64,000 nucleotides of DNA from CAZCTC01 sp964501335 (GTDB lineage: Bacteria; Chloroflexota; Anaerolineae; B4-G1; SLSP01), in contig CAZCTC010000041.1 in assembly GCA_964501335.1 (NCBI GenBank), positions 5,619 to 69,618 on the forward strand, written 5' to 3'. The notes under the pieces are model-generated. The model worked only from the letters and a program-made list of their open reading frames with translations. It was not told the DNA's origin and did no database searches. Shown here piece after piece: positions 24,214 through 32,710 of the stretch; the stretch's first letter is position 1, and each line of letters starts with the position of its first letter. The position numbers and the translations under genes were made by a program.

Positions 24214-25893
24214 TTACAGAATGACTTTGGGTTGATATTCGCCCCAGACCCGGCGCAGCACACCGCAAATTTCTCCTAAGGTACAGTCCGCTTCGACGGC
24301 CGCAATGAAGAGGGGCATCAATGGTTCATCGGGTTTGCGCGCTGCGGTTTCGATCTGTTCCAGCATGGTCTGGACTTTGGCGTTGTCGCGGCGGGCCCGC
24401 AGTTCGGCCAGGCGCCGGCACTGGTTTTGCTCGATGGAGGGATCCACGCTCAGACGCGCCAGTTTGATTTCTTTTTCATCGACCTGGTAGGAATTTACCC
24501 CAACGATGATCTGGTCTTTCTTTTCGACGGCTACCTGGGCGCGATAGGCGGCTTCGGCGATTTCGGCCTGCAAATAACCGCCTTCGATGGCGGCAAGAGC
24601 CCCACCCATCTTGTCGATCGTATCGATGTATTCCTGGGCGCGTTTTTCGATCTCATTGGTCAGATATTCGACCACATAGGAGCCGGCCAGCGGATCGATG
24701 GTGTCGGCGACGCCGGATTCGTTGGCGATAATTTGCTGGGTGCGTAGGGCGACCCGAACGCTCTCTTCGGTGGGAAGCCAGAGGGCTTCATCCATCGAAT
24801 TGGTATGCAGGGATTGGGTCCCGCCCAGGACGGCGGAGAGTGCCTGAATGGTGACGCGGATGACATTGTTCATGGGCTGTTGCGCTGTGAGGGTCGAGCC
24901 GGCGGTCTGAGTATGGAAGCGAAGGGCCCATGAACGAGGATCTTTGGCCTGGAAGCGTTCCTTCATGATGCGGGCCCACATGCGGCGGGCGGCGCGGAAT
25001 TTGGCGACTTCTTCCAGGAAGTTGTTGTGGGCATTGAAGAAGAACGAGAGCCGGGGGGCAAAGGCATCCACGCTCAGGCCGGCATCGATGGCGGCCTGCA
25101 CATAGGCGATGCCGTCAGCCAGCGTGAACGCCACTTCCTGCACGGCCGTGCTGCCGGCTTCGCGGATGTGGTACCCGCTGATGCTGATGGGATTCCATTT
25201 CGGGACTTCGGTCGAGCAATAGCGGAAGGTATCGGTGATCAGCCGCATCGAAGGCCGGGGGGGGAAGATGTAGGTGCCGCGGGCCACATATTCTTTGAGT
25301 ACATCGTTTTGAATGGTGCCTTCGAGTTGTTGAGACGAGGCCCCCTGTTCTTTCCCCACCGCGATGTACATGGCCAGCAGAACGGCTGCGGGGGCATTGA
25401 TGGTCATCGAGGTGCTGACCTTATCCAGCGGGATCTCGCGGAAGAGGGTGCGCATGTCTTCCAGACTGCTGATCGAAACGCCGACTTTGCCGACTTCGCC
25501 GATAGCCATATCGTCATCGGAGTCATAGCCCAGCTGGGTCGGCAGGTCGAAGGCAACCGAGAGTCCGGTCTGTCCCTGCTGCAAGAGGTAGCGATAGCGG
25601 GCATTGGATTCTTCGGCGGAGGCGTAACCGGCGTATTGGCGCATGGTCCAGAAGCGGCCGCGATACATGGTGGGTTGGACGCCGCGGGTATAGGGATACT
25701 CACCGGGGAATCCGAGGTCGTTTTCGTAATCAACCGGGGCATTATCCGGGATCAGGATGCGGTCTAAGGGAATTCCGGAAGGTGTCTGGAATTCCGGTTT
25801 GCGTTCTGGGAAACGGGAGATCGTTTTGTTGACGCTTTTTTCTTCCCAGCGTTGTTTGGCCGCCTGCATTGATTTTTCCTCGTCAGGGCTCAT
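24214..25893 (-). CDS. mutA: Methylmalonyl-CoA mutase catalytic chain (no B12 domain)
   Basis: The 559 residues are the length of the catalytic chain of two-component mutases; the C-terminal cobalamin-binding domain is absent. Motifs: YPYTRGVQPTMYRGRFWTMR, FDLPTQLGYDSDD, YIFPPRPSMRL, SISGYHIREAG. By alignment from memory to the Propionibacterium enzyme, the Tyr in TMY and the Arg in SMR correspond to the carboxylate-binding residues Tyr89/Arg207. This favours methylmalonyl-CoA over isobutyryl- or hydroxyisobutyryl-CoA. CTAGGAGGAC precedes the ATG. The small B12 subunit must be encoded elsewhere. It is co-transcribed with the oxidoreductase fusion. Confidence 0.92.
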   Translation of the reverse strand: MSPDEEKSMQAAKQRWEEKSVNKTISRFPERKPEFQTPSGIPLDRILIPDNAPVDYENDLGFPGEYPYTRGVQPTMYRGRFWTMRQYAGYASAEESNARYRYLLQQGQTGLSVAFDLPTQLGYDSDDDMAIGEVGKVGVSISSLEDMRTLFREIPLDKVSTSMTINAPAAVLLAMYIAVGKEQGASSQQLEGTIQNDVLKEYVARGTYIFPPRPSMRLITDTFRYCSTEVPKWNPISISGYHIREAGSTAVQEVAFTLADGIAYVQAAIDAGLSVDAFAPRLSFFFNAHNNFLEEVAKFRAARRMWARIMKERFQAKDPRSWALRFHTQTAGSTLTAQQPMNNVIRVTIQALSAVLGGTQSLHTNSMDEALWLPTEESVRVALRTQQIIANESGVADTIDPLAGSYVVEYLTNEIEKRAQEYIDTIDKMGGALAAIEGGYLQAEIAEAAYRAQVAVEKKDQIIVGVNSYQVDEKEIKLARLSVDPSIEQNQCRRLAELRARRDNAKVQTMLEQIETAARKPDEPLMPLFIAAVEADCTLGEICGVLRRVWGEYQPKVIL

Positions 25894-25917
25894 CAGTCCT
25901 CCTAGAGATTGTAGTAA

Positions 25918-25955
25918 AACGCGGGCGGTGCTGTGGATACAACGCCGCCCGCGTT
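25918..25955. terminator. GC-rich hairpin between pepF and mutA
   Basis: AACGCGGGCGG and its complement around 16 bases, 7 bp after the pepF stop on the minus strand. The trailing minus-strand sequence TTACTACAATC is only weakly U-rich, so termination strength is uncertain. Confidence 0.55.
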
Positions 25956-25961
25956 AATTTC

Positions 25962-27725
25962 TTAGATCAGTTTTTCCAACTCGGTCAACATTTCTTCCAG
26001 CAGATCGAAGCCGCTCTGCCAGAAAGCTGCATCGGTGATATCAAAGCCGGCCTCGCTGATGATATGGGCCGGGCTGGCCGATCCACCATAGGTCAGAATT
26101 CGCAGATAATGGGGCTCAAAGGCTTTGCCCAGTTGCTTATATTTACGATAGAGGGCCAGGACTAACAGGTTGCCGAAGCTATAAGCGTAGCAATAGAAGG
26201 GCGTGTGATAAATGTGAGGGATGGAAACCCATTCCTGTTTGAAATCATCATCCAGTTCAACCGCGTCCCCGAATTGTTCGCGCAGGTTTTCCAGATAGAT
26301 CTCGTTTAGTTGATCCGGGGTGGCGCCCTCATTGATCATCTGATGGGCTTTCTTTTCAAAGAGCACAAAGTAAAGTTGCCGCATGATGGTTCCGTAGGAA
26401 TCATCCAAAATGGCTCCCAACAGGGCAGCCCGGAGTTGGGGATCGGATTCCTCGTTCAGCAATTTGTCGTTGAGCAACATTTCGCCGAAGACCGAAGCCG
26501 TCTCGGCCATGGGAAGGGAGGCCATGCAGGTTAACGGCGAGTGTTCGGTGGCCATCATGGCATGTACGGCATGTCCTAATTCATGGGCGAGGGTGCTGAT
26601 ATCGCGGAACTGACCGGTATAGTTGACCAGAACCCAGGGAATTATATCCGGCAGGGGGCCATAGCAGTAGGCTCCTCCCATTTTACCGGGACGGGTTTCG
26701 GAATCCAGATGGTGCTTTTCCAGAACCTGCATGGCTTTGTCGGCCAATGTAGGCGAGAAGGCCCGGTAGGCTTCGTCTACAATTTTGACGGCTTCGTCAA
26801 AGGAGTAGATTTTGTTGCTGTCACTTAAGGGCGCATAGAGGTCACTGCGGCGGAAGTGTTCCAGACCCAGATGCCGGGCCTTCAGTCGGAAATAACGTTG
26901 GAAGAGGCCGACATTGCGCCGCCCGGTTTCCAACAGGGTTTCCACTGCGGCGTCGGGGACATCGTTTTCCAGGTTTCGCATGCTGATAGGGCTGGGAAAA
27001 TGACGCAGATTGACCCGTTCTTCCGTCCAATCCCGTACCCGGGCGGCGTAGATTTCGGCCAGTACCGGGGCTTCTTTTCCATAGACCCGGTAGAGTTCTT
27101 TATAGGTAGCGGCGCGCACTTCGGCTGAGGGGGAATAGATATAGCTGATAAGTTCTCCGCGGGTGAGTTGTTTCTTTTCTCCATCAACTTCCAGATCAAA
27201 AAGCATACGGGAGGTCAACAGATCATAGAGCGTGAGGACTGTGGTCATGCCGTTGATATCTTTAATATTGATGGCGCGTTCTTCCGGTTCGCTTAAGGTA
27301 TGCGGCTTGAAGCGGCGCAGGCTTTCCAGATAGTAACGGGTATCGCCACTGACCGCGATCAATCGGTTGGCCGTTTCATCGTCCAGGTCTTTCCACCAAA
27401 GGGTGAAGAAGAGCGTGCGGTTACCGATCCCCATGACCATTTGTCCGATCCGGGCTTTATAAGCCAGGGCTTGTTGATTCTTGGTATCTTCGGAAAACCA
27501 GAGATAAGAATACATGTTCAGGCGGAGCGCATCTGTATAGAGGGCTTCATAGCGGCGGATCAGATCTTGAAAGGCTTCTGTGGTGATTTGTGGTGAGAGT
27601 GTGGCGCGCAGCGCTTCGAAAACTTTCAGTTGAGTTTCGATTTGATTCAGGAGTTCTTCCTGTTCGGGTGTCCCTGGAGGGGGTAAAAGATCGATCAGCG
27701 ACCAGCGTTCTGATTGATAGGACAT
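25962..27725 (-). CDS. pepF: Oligoendopeptidase F, M3 family
   Basis: The 587-residue length is normal for PepF. The zinc-binding helix is HELGHAVHAM (first His at residue 381), inside STLAHELGHAVHAMMATEHSP. C-terminal family segments IYHTPFYCYAYSFGNLLVLALYRKY and ILTYGGSASPAHIISEAGFDI are present. It hydrolyses short cytoplasmic peptides. The membrane protein gene upstream ends almost at its start, so they may be co-transcribed. The hairpin at 25918 separates it from mutA. Confidence 0.95.
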   Translation of the reverse strand: MSYQSERWSLIDLLPPPGTPEQEELLNQIETQLKVFEALRATLSPQITTEAFQDLIRRYEALYTDALRLNMYSYLWFSEDTKNQQALAYKARIGQMVMGIGNRTLFFTLWWKDLDDETANRLIAVSGDTRYYLESLRRFKPHTLSEPEERAINIKDINGMTTVLTLYDLLTSRMLFDLEVDGEKKQLTRGELISYIYSPSAEVRAATYKELYRVYGKEAPVLAEIYAARVRDWTEERVNLRHFPSPISMRNLENDVPDAAVETLLETGRRNVGLFQRYFRLKARHLGLEHFRRSDLYAPLSDSNKIYSFDEAVKIVDEAYRAFSPTLADKAMQVLEKHHLDSETRPGKMGGAYCYGPLPDIIPWVLVNYTGQFRDISTLAHELGHAVHAMMATEHSPLTCMASLPMAETASVFGEMLLNDKLLNEESDPQLRAALLGAILDDSYGTIMRQLYFVLFEKKAHQMINEGATPDQLNEIYLENLREQFGDAVELDDDFKQEWVSIPHIYHTPFYCYAYSFGNLLVLALYRKYKQLGKAFEPHYLRILTYGGSASPAHIISEAGFDITDAAFWQSGFDLLEEMLTELEKLI

Positions 27726-27728
27726 CTG

Positions 27729-28121
27729 TTACCTCTCATTATTCGAAAAATTGTGTTTTCTTTGCCAGAAGCTGAGGATTCCGACCATGGCTAAAAATGC
27801 CAGCGAGAGGCCTGCTTCCCGGCCCCAGGCCTGGCGGGCATATTCGGAGCGATCAGCCAGCACACGGAGTATCCAAAGTGTCAACTGATAGATCACCGCA
27901 ATGGGCAAAGCCAGGGACAGCGCCCGGTTGCGCCAGAGGGCCAGTGCCATTCCCAATAGAATCAGGGCCCAGACCAGATAAAATCCAGCCAGTAGAGGCA
28001 GCGAGATGGAGAGCGATATCCCCGTCAATGATGAGGCCCGGCCCCAGGCCATTGCCGCTTGGATCAATTTCCCCAGCCCGATCAGAAAAAAAAGCCAGCT
28101 TAACAAGCGCTGTGCTGTCAC
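27729..28121 (-). CDS. Small polytopic membrane protein, unknown function
   Basis: A 130-residue protein with four predicted membrane segments (about 7-25, 36-62, 67-90, 103-121). The charged loop LRVLADRSEYARQAWGRE lies between the last two. I do not recognise the family. It is 3 bp upstream of pepF on the same strand. Its role is unknown. Confidence 0.7.
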   Translation of the reverse strand: MTAQRLLSWLFFLIGLGKLIQAAMAWGRASSLTGISLSISLPLLAGFYLVWALILLGMALALWRNRALSLALPIAVIYQLTLWILRVLADRSEYARQAWGREAGLSLAFLAMVGILSFWQRKHNFSNNER

Positions 28122-28191
28122 GCGATCGATTGTACATCAGGGAGAAGGGAAGTCAAAGCGGTGGTGGGCGAAGGGATTGGGAGGGGAATTT

Positions 28192-28632
28192 TTATTCCAG
28201 CCTGACTTCAAAGAGACATTCTGCCGCACCGCCCAGGATGGAGGATTTCAATTCTACCTGTACGGTCCGTCCCAGAGCGGCTTCAAGATTTTGTTGAAGA
28301 TTATATTGGGAGCACTTGCAGAGCACCGGCGATTTTACCCAGCCATTTTTTACCAGATCACAGGCGCAATTTTTATAATGAACAGTAAGTCGATGTTCAT
28401 CGATATAATCGTAGACGCCCTCCGGAAATTTTTCGGCCAATCGCAAAAAGAAATCCGGCAGGTTTTTACTCTGGCGATAGGTGACGCGAAATACTTCGGC
28501 CGTATAGGATTGGGCGCAGGCCAGACCGCAGTTTTTGAGAAGCCGGTCTTGTGATGTTTCATCGATCTGTTCGAGGCCTTGGGTGAAGCCGGAAAACCAA
28601 TAGGTTAAGAATTCCAGTTGTTCGTTATCCAT
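28192..28632 (-). CDS. Cysteine-rich soluble protein, unknown function
   Basis: The start was placed at ATG 28632 (MDNEQLEFL), with AGGTGA upstream; GTG 28641 is an alternative. It is a 146-residue cytoplasmic protein. The pattern is NCGLACAQSYTAEVF, then YKNCACDLV, then LCKCSQYNLQ. Six or so Cys occur in CxxxC and CxC spacing, and a C-terminal beta-rich part follows. The arrangement resembles small V4R/hydrocarbon-binding-like or metal-binding domains, but I cannot assign a family with confidence. The leader contains TATTTTCAAGACAG, shared with three other genes in the window. Confidence 0.65.
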   Translation of the reverse strand: MDNEQLEFLTYWFSGFTQGLEQIDETSQDRLLKNCGLACAQSYTAEVFRVTYRQSKNLPDFFLRLAEKFPEGVYDYIDEHRLTVHYKNCACDLVKNGWVKSPVLCKCSQYNLQQNLEAALGRTVQVELKSSILGGAAECLFEVRLE

Positions 28633-28678
28633 TGATTTCACCTGTTCTGTCTTGAAAATAGGGCTTTATAGTCTTGTA

Positions 28679-28832
28679 ACGTCCCGCCAATGATCCTTTC
28701 CCTGTAAGAAACGACGCGCGGTGCGAAGCAGGGGGAGGGAATTATTTTTTATTCATATTTTCGGCGGCTTTCTGAAGCCGCCGAAAATATGGGCTTTTCT
28801 TTTTTTGTTTTTCGGGCTAACCGCACGGGTCG
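28679..28832 (+). repeat. Flip-flop hairpin repeat, copy E (full length)
   Basis: ACGTCCCGCCAATGATCC...ACGACGCGCGGTGCGAAGCAGG, hairpin 28754-28791 (arm CATATTTTCGGCGGC, loop TCTG), GGGCTTTTC, right module GGGCTAACCGCACGGGTCG. The right module is the best-preserved one in the window. Confidence 0.9.
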
Positions 28833-28842
28833 GTTTTTTGTT

Positions 28843-28879
28843 TATGTTTTCGCGCGCCCGAAGGGCGCGCGAAAACATA
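28843..28879. repeat. Short perfect hairpin next to repeat E
   Basis: TATGTTTTCGCGCGCCC and its complement around GAA, just before the methyltransferase stop (28894, minus strand). It has the same outer-arm style as the hairpins at 3254, 4147 and 4962. Confidence 0.85.
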
Positions 28880-28893
28880 GATTTTAACGGATT

Positions 28894-29748
28894 CTATTGG
28901 ATTTTTCGGGCTATGAAGAAGAGATAGGCTCCTTCTTGGGGTTGTGGTTCTTCATAATACTGGCGTAAGATGGCTGCGGTAGGGGCCAGGTTCCAGCGGG
29001 TAGGAGCCAATAGCCAGCGACCGGTGAATTTTTTGGCGACTATAGAAGGCAGACCCAACGGATGTCCCCATTCCAATGCGGCCAGTGCGCCAGGAGAGAA
29101 ATAGCTCCACCAGCGTTCCAGCTGGAGGCCGTGACGGGCCAGCCGGGCTTCCCAAACGGCGGGGGGATCGTAATGATGATGGCGGCTGATCCGGTCAAAG
29201 AGACGGCGATAGCTTTCGGCGGGGCCGTGAAGGCCGATTTTATCGAGGGCCTGGGCTACGGAAAGAAAGCGGCGGAAGTTGGGGCCGGGGATACAGAAAT
29301 GGAAATAGCCGCCTGGCCGCAGGATGCGCCCGACTTCGGCAATGACCGGCTCCACATCGGGAATGTGTTCCAGTACGGAGTTGCTGATAATGGAACCGAA
29401 AGCGGCTTTCGGGAAGGGGAGATGTTCGCCTCCCGAGCGCAATAACTGGTGGTATTTTTGACGATTTTGGGCTTCCCGCAGGGGTGACCACCAGGGATCT
29501 ATTCCTACATCGAGTTTCCCAGAGAAGGTCATGGCTGCAAAATGCCCGTCTCCGCAGCCCAGATCCAGGATGGGGCGCGGAAGGGGTAAATCGGCATAGA
29601 ACCGGACTTCGACAGCGCGCAGGAGGGCTCGGAAGGCGGGCAGCTCTTGCAGCTGGCGTTCAAATGTATCGTAGCGGACATTGATCCCTTCGACGCGCGG
29701 GGGCGCGGCTGGAATGGAAGGATTGCTCAGGGTTTCGGAAACGGACAT
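28894..29748 (-). CDS. SAM-dependent class I methyltransferase
   Basis: The start was set at ATG 29748 (MSVSETLSNP) rather than the frame start at 29844, because CGAGG precedes it and homology starts later. It gives 284 residues. Rossmann motif I is ILDLGCGDGHFAAM. Then come VGIDPWWSPLREA, motif IV-like FGSIISNSVLEHIPDVEPVIAEVGRILRPGGYFHFCIPGPNF, and a long C-terminal cap. This is a Methyltransf_11-type enzyme; the substrate is unknown. Its start overlaps the end of the lipoprotein gene (29727-30983) by 22 bp, so they are coupled. Confidence 0.88.
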   Translation of the reverse strand: MSVSETLSNPSIPAAPPRVEGINVRYDTFERQLQELPAFRALLRAVEVRFYADLPLPRPILDLGCGDGHFAAMTFSGKLDVGIDPWWSPLREAQNRQKYHQLLRSGGEHLPFPKAAFGSIISNSVLEHIPDVEPVIAEVGRILRPGGYFHFCIPGPNFRRFLSVAQALDKIGLHGPAESYRRLFDRISRHHHYDPPAVWEARLARHGLQLERWWSYFSPGALAALEWGHPLGLPSIVAKKFTGRWLLAPTRWNLAPTAAILRQYYEEPQPQEGAYLFFIARKIQ

Positions 29749-30983
29749 AGATCTTTTACCTCGTAGACCCGATTGGCATAACCGAATAGGTTGAGGAATT
29801 CTACCACATTTTCGGCCTCTGGGAGGGTCAATGCGGCCTGGCAACCTTGATTGATGTCGTTGGTTTTCAGGTAAGTTTCCCAGAAGGTGCGGGAGAATGC
29901 TGCCATGGCCACGGCCGGCGTGCCGGTCGGCGCATTAAGTTGGAGGGTGTCATATTGATCCTGGGCCTGGATGTAATTCTCGATTTGCAGGGAGAGGAGG
30001 ACCATGCGCCAGCGGGCCAGGGCTCTAAGTCCTTCCTGCTCTCCTATGTCATCGGGGGCAGGCCGCCAGGATTCCAGGGCTGGATCGTCGATGACCTGAC
30101 GATAAAGGGCTTCGGCCTCGGTCATATTACCGGCGTTCCAGGCCAGTTCTCCATCGCTGAAGGCGTGATAGCGGTAATGGGGCGGCCCGGTGAGGCGCTG
30201 GGTGATGGTGACCTCGTTTCCCGTCCAGCCCAGCGTGACCGTGATTGTGCGTTGGGGGCCGGCGCCGACTGAGCCGATTCCATGGCTGACCACCTGGAGC
30301 TGGTTTTCCTGGAGGGTAAAAATGGGGTAAGGATAGGATAGGTCGCCGCGAATCAGATCGACAAATTCGGCTTCTTGCCAGGTCCAGACATGGGGATTAT
30401 GCCAGCAGGTATGGGCACCGCAGGTAATTTCCGAGAAGATCATGTCGAGCTGTCCGTTACCATCCATGTCGACCGCGCCGATGGGATTGATAAAGAACCA
30501 ATCGCCAGGGATCTCGGTGCTGAGAGCGACGATTTTTCCTTCCCGGCAGGTAAAGATGCCCATCGCGCCGTCAGGGGGGTAAGCAGCGGAGGTTGGATCG
30601 ATCCAGGCCTGGATGATTTCGGGGACCCCGTCCCCGGTCAAATCGGCGGAGAGGGGGGCTTGTGGTTCCGGGGGCAGGGCCTCCCAGGATTGCAGGAGCT
30701 GGGGCAGAGTTTGAGGTTCTCCTCCGGCCGAGAGGTATTGCGCCAGGGTTGAACTGTAATCTTGAAAATTGGAGGGTCGTTCGGGATCGGGAATTGTCCG
30801 GTAGGCCGGGCAGGGATTGGCGGTGGGAGAAGCCGGTCGTGTTGCCTCGATGGTGGGGGTACTACGGCTGCTTTCGGGTTGGAGGGTGGCAGAGCGGGGG
30901 GGATTTTCTCCGGTGCAGCTTAACAGGAGGAGCGATACAATCAGGTTGATGCTGCAGAATTTAAGGAGAGTCTTTTTTCTCAA
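29727..30983 (-). CDS. FG-GAP-like lipoprotein of unknown function
   Basis: The frame is open from ATG 31085, but I chose the TTG at 30983. GGAGGAAATCC lies directly upstream and the protein then opens with a lipoprotein signal (KKTLLKFCSINLIVSLLLLSC, lipobox LLSC). That gives 418 residues. A Ser/Thr/Pro-rich linker follows. Two calcium-binding-like FG-GAP/VCBS segments are visible: LTGDGVPEIIQAWID and VDMDGNGQLDMIFSE. The C-terminal half looks helical and TPR-like. It probably sits on the outer face of the membrane. Its promoter would face away from the rpsA promoter across a short gap. Confidence 0.75.
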   Translation of the reverse strand: MRKKTLLKFCSINLIVSLLLLSCTGENPPRSATLQPESSRSTPTIEATRPASPTANPCPAYRTIPDPERPSNFQDYSSTLAQYLSAGGEPQTLPQLLQSWEALPPEPQAPLSADLTGDGVPEIIQAWIDPTSAAYPPDGAMGIFTCREGKIVALSTEIPGDWFFINPIGAVDMDGNGQLDMIFSEITCGAHTCWHNPHVWTWQEAEFVDLIRGDLSYPYPIFTLQENQLQVVSHGIGSVGAGPQRTITVTLGWTGNEVTITQRLTGPPHYRYHAFSDGELAWNAGNMTEAEALYRQVIDDPALESWRPAPDDIGEQEGLRALARWRMVLLSLQIENYIQAQDQYDTLQLNAPTGTPAVAMAAFSRTFWETYLKTNDINQGCQAALTLPEAENVVEFLNLFGYANRVYEVKDLCPFPKP

Positions 30984-31065
30984 GGATTTCCTCCAAAAAA
31001 AGATTTCGAGTTTGGGACAGGAGTTAAGTATAGCTTTTGTGGAAAGATGGGCAACTTCCACAAAA

Positions 31066-31093
31066 TTGCTCTCTAGAAAAACCATCCTATAAT
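31066..31093 (+). promoter_or_regulatory. Predicted promoter of rpsA
   Basis: TTGCTC and TATAAT separated by 16 bp. The start would be near 31100, giving a leader of about 22 nt, with AGGAG at 31109-31113 before the ATG at 31122. Confidence 0.65.
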
Positions 31094-31121
31094 AGATGCA
31101 AATGTACCAGGAGCAGAGTGG

Positions 31122-32315
31122 ATGAAAAAGACGGCCCCTGACCCAATGGATTTGGACAAGGATCTGATGGATTCCATGCTAAATCAGTTCTCCGCTCCGG
31201 AGCGATGCCGGCGTGGTGAGATTGTGCGCGGTGTTATCGCTTCGGTTACCCCCAAAGCTATTTTGATCGATATTGGGGGAAAATCGGACGCACTGGTTGT
31301 CGCCCGCGAAGTCGAGCAAATGTCCCCCAAAGAGCTTCAGTCTTTCAAGCCCGGGCAATCTGTGCATGTGTACGTGGTTGAAACCGGGGAGGAAAGCGAC
31401 TCCATTGTTGTTTCGTTGGCTCGGGCCATTCAAGAAACAGAATGGAATCAGGCGTTGAGTTTGATGCAGCAGGGGACCATGGTCAACCTTCCGGTGGTGG
31501 AGGCGAATAAGGGTGGGGTGATTGTCAGTTTGGGACGGTTGCGGGGGTTTGTGCCCAGTTCGCAATTGCTTTCTAACTGGCGTTCTTTTCAAAATTCCGT
31601 AGACCCGGAGCGCCGTTGGGACGGTCTGGTGGGAAAGACGTTGAACCTGCGGGTGATTGAAGTGACGCAGGAGCGGAATCGTCTGATCCTTTCCGAACGT
31701 GCCGGGGTAGATCAGAAAGCCCGCAAGCGAATGGTTCTGGAAGAGTTGGAAATCGGTCACACCTATCCAGGAGTGGTCAGCAATCTGGTCCTTTTCGGTG
31801 CCTTTGTCAATGTAAAAGGTGTTGATGGCCTGGTGCATATTTCGGAGATCTCCTGGAAGCGTATTAATCATCCCAATGAAGTGCTTAATGTCGGGGATGA
31901 AGTACAGGTGCGGGTGTTAGATGTCAATCTGGAGCAAGAGCGGCTTAGTTTGAGTTTGAAGCAGCAGACGCCCGATCCCTGGGAAATTGTAGGAAATAAT
32001 TACAAGGAAGGGCAACTGTTAGAGGTGCAGGTTATTCGGATGACGACCTTCGGTGCTTTTGCTTCGCCGTTGGATTTGCCGGAAGTTGAGGGGTTGATTC
32101 ATGTTTCTGAATTGCGAGATCAGCCCGTGTTGCGGCCGGATGAAGTGGTCAAGGTGGGAGATCGAATTGTGGTGCGGATCATTTCGTTGCGGCCGGCAGA
32201 GCGGCGGATTGCCTTCAGTTTGAAGCGGGTTGTCGATGGCGAATCGCCGGAAACTGAAAACTGGCGGGAGAATCTGGATCAGTCTCAACTGGAAGCGTTT
32301 ACCTCTGAAAGTTGA
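31122..32315 (+). CDS. rpsA: Ribosomal protein S1 (four S1 domains)
   Basis: A 397-residue protein with four S1 RNA-binding repeats at about 31-100, 116-182, 200-270 and 285-355. They show the G-x-V-x-x-x-xx-x-G-x-F/A-V-x-v/l pattern (for example GHTYPGVVSNLVLFGAFVNV and EGLIHVSELRD). This short form, lacking the two N-terminal domains of E. coli S1, is common in several phyla. It binds mRNA to the 30S subunit. The gene has its own promoter and is followed by a 29-bp near-perfect palindrome, so it is monocistronic. Confidence 0.92.
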   Translation: MKKTAPDPMDLDKDLMDSMLNQFSAPERCRRGEIVRGVIASVTPKAILIDIGGKSDALVVAREVEQMSPKELQSFKPGQSVHVYVVETGEESDSIVVSLARAIQETEWNQALSLMQQGTMVNLPVVEANKGGVIVSLGRLRGFVPSSQLLSNWRSFQNSVDPERRWDGLVGKTLNLRVIEVTQERNRLILSERAGVDQKARKRMVLEELEIGHTYPGVVSNLVLFGAFVNVKGVDGLVHISEISWKRINHPNEVLNVGDEVQVRVLDVNLEQERLSLSLKQQTPDPWEIVGNNYKEGQLLEVQVIRMTTFGAFASPLDLPEVEGLIHVSELRDQPVLRPDEVVKVGDRIVVRIISLRPAERRIAFSLKRVVDGESPETENWRENLDQSQLEAFTSES

Positions 32316-32346
32316 TCGGTTTGAGTAGAAATTTCTTGTATTGATA

Positions 32347-32375
32347 AACTGCGCCGGAAATTTTCCGGCGCAGTT
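32347..32375. terminator. Palindromic hairpin after rpsA
   Basis: AACTGCGCCGGAAA and its exact complement around one T. It lies 32 bp after the rpsA stop. There is no trailing U-run beyond AGTTAGTTG, so it is a probable but not classical terminator. Confidence 0.6.
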
Positions 32376-32441
32376 AGTTGTTGTCGGACGGGTTTTGAAC
32401 CGGGATCGCCGGGCCTGAAAAAACAGGTGGATGTGATGTGG

Positions 32442-32470
32442 GGGGCGCGGCTTTTTTTCTGGCGCGCCCC
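32442..32470. repeat. GC-rich hairpin in the rpsA-kamA gap
   Basis: GGGGCGCG and CGCGCCCC around 13 bases containing a T-run. A small CCTG/CAGG hairpin lies just before it at 32415. The 395-bp gap also holds the rpsA palindrome, a possible promoter at 32502 and the kamA leader. No gene is seen in it. Confidence 0.65.
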
Positions 32471-32501
32471 AAAAGGTTTGATATCAGATAAAATTTCATA
32501 C

Positions 32502-32528
32502 TTGACTTTATAGCAATTGTGATAAACT
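32502..32528 (+). promoter_or_regulatory. Possible promoter of the aminomutase gene
   Basis: TTGACT at 32502-32507 and TAAACT at 32523-32528 with a 15-bp spacer. The short spacer makes this weak. The start would be near 32535, some 175 nt before the kamA ATG. Confidence 0.4.
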
Positions 32529-32529
32529 A

Positions 32530-32710
32530 GAGGGAATCCTCCCCGAGCAACCCGCATCCCATATTCAATGCCCACAGCGTGCCTGCCACCGTGGGAGCCG
32601 TTTGCGTGGCGGTAGGGCCGGAAGTTGGAACCGGATCGGCGGTTTTTCCTTCCGGAGGAGGGACAGGTTGAATTCTGGCGGGAATTAAATTTAACTAAAC
32701 CGAGGTGGAG
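32530..32710 (+). promoter_or_regulatory. Long GC-rich structured 5-prime leader of kamA
   Basis: About 180 nt with several possible stems (CCACCG/CGTGGCGG, CCGGAAGTT/GGAACCGG, TTCCTTCCGGAGGAGGGA) before GAGGTGGAG and the ATG. It does not match the riboswitch consensus sequences I know (cobalamin, SAM, lysine, glycine, fluoride were compared by memory). Nothing coding is seen. Confidence 0.35.

Noticed and set aside
32380..32440. tRNA-like segment (GGTTCAAAACC on the minus strand, CCTG/CAGG arm)
   Set aside because: The T-arm pairs poorly and no matching 5-prime acceptor stem occurs on the minus strand upstream; treated as chance or a decayed remnant.
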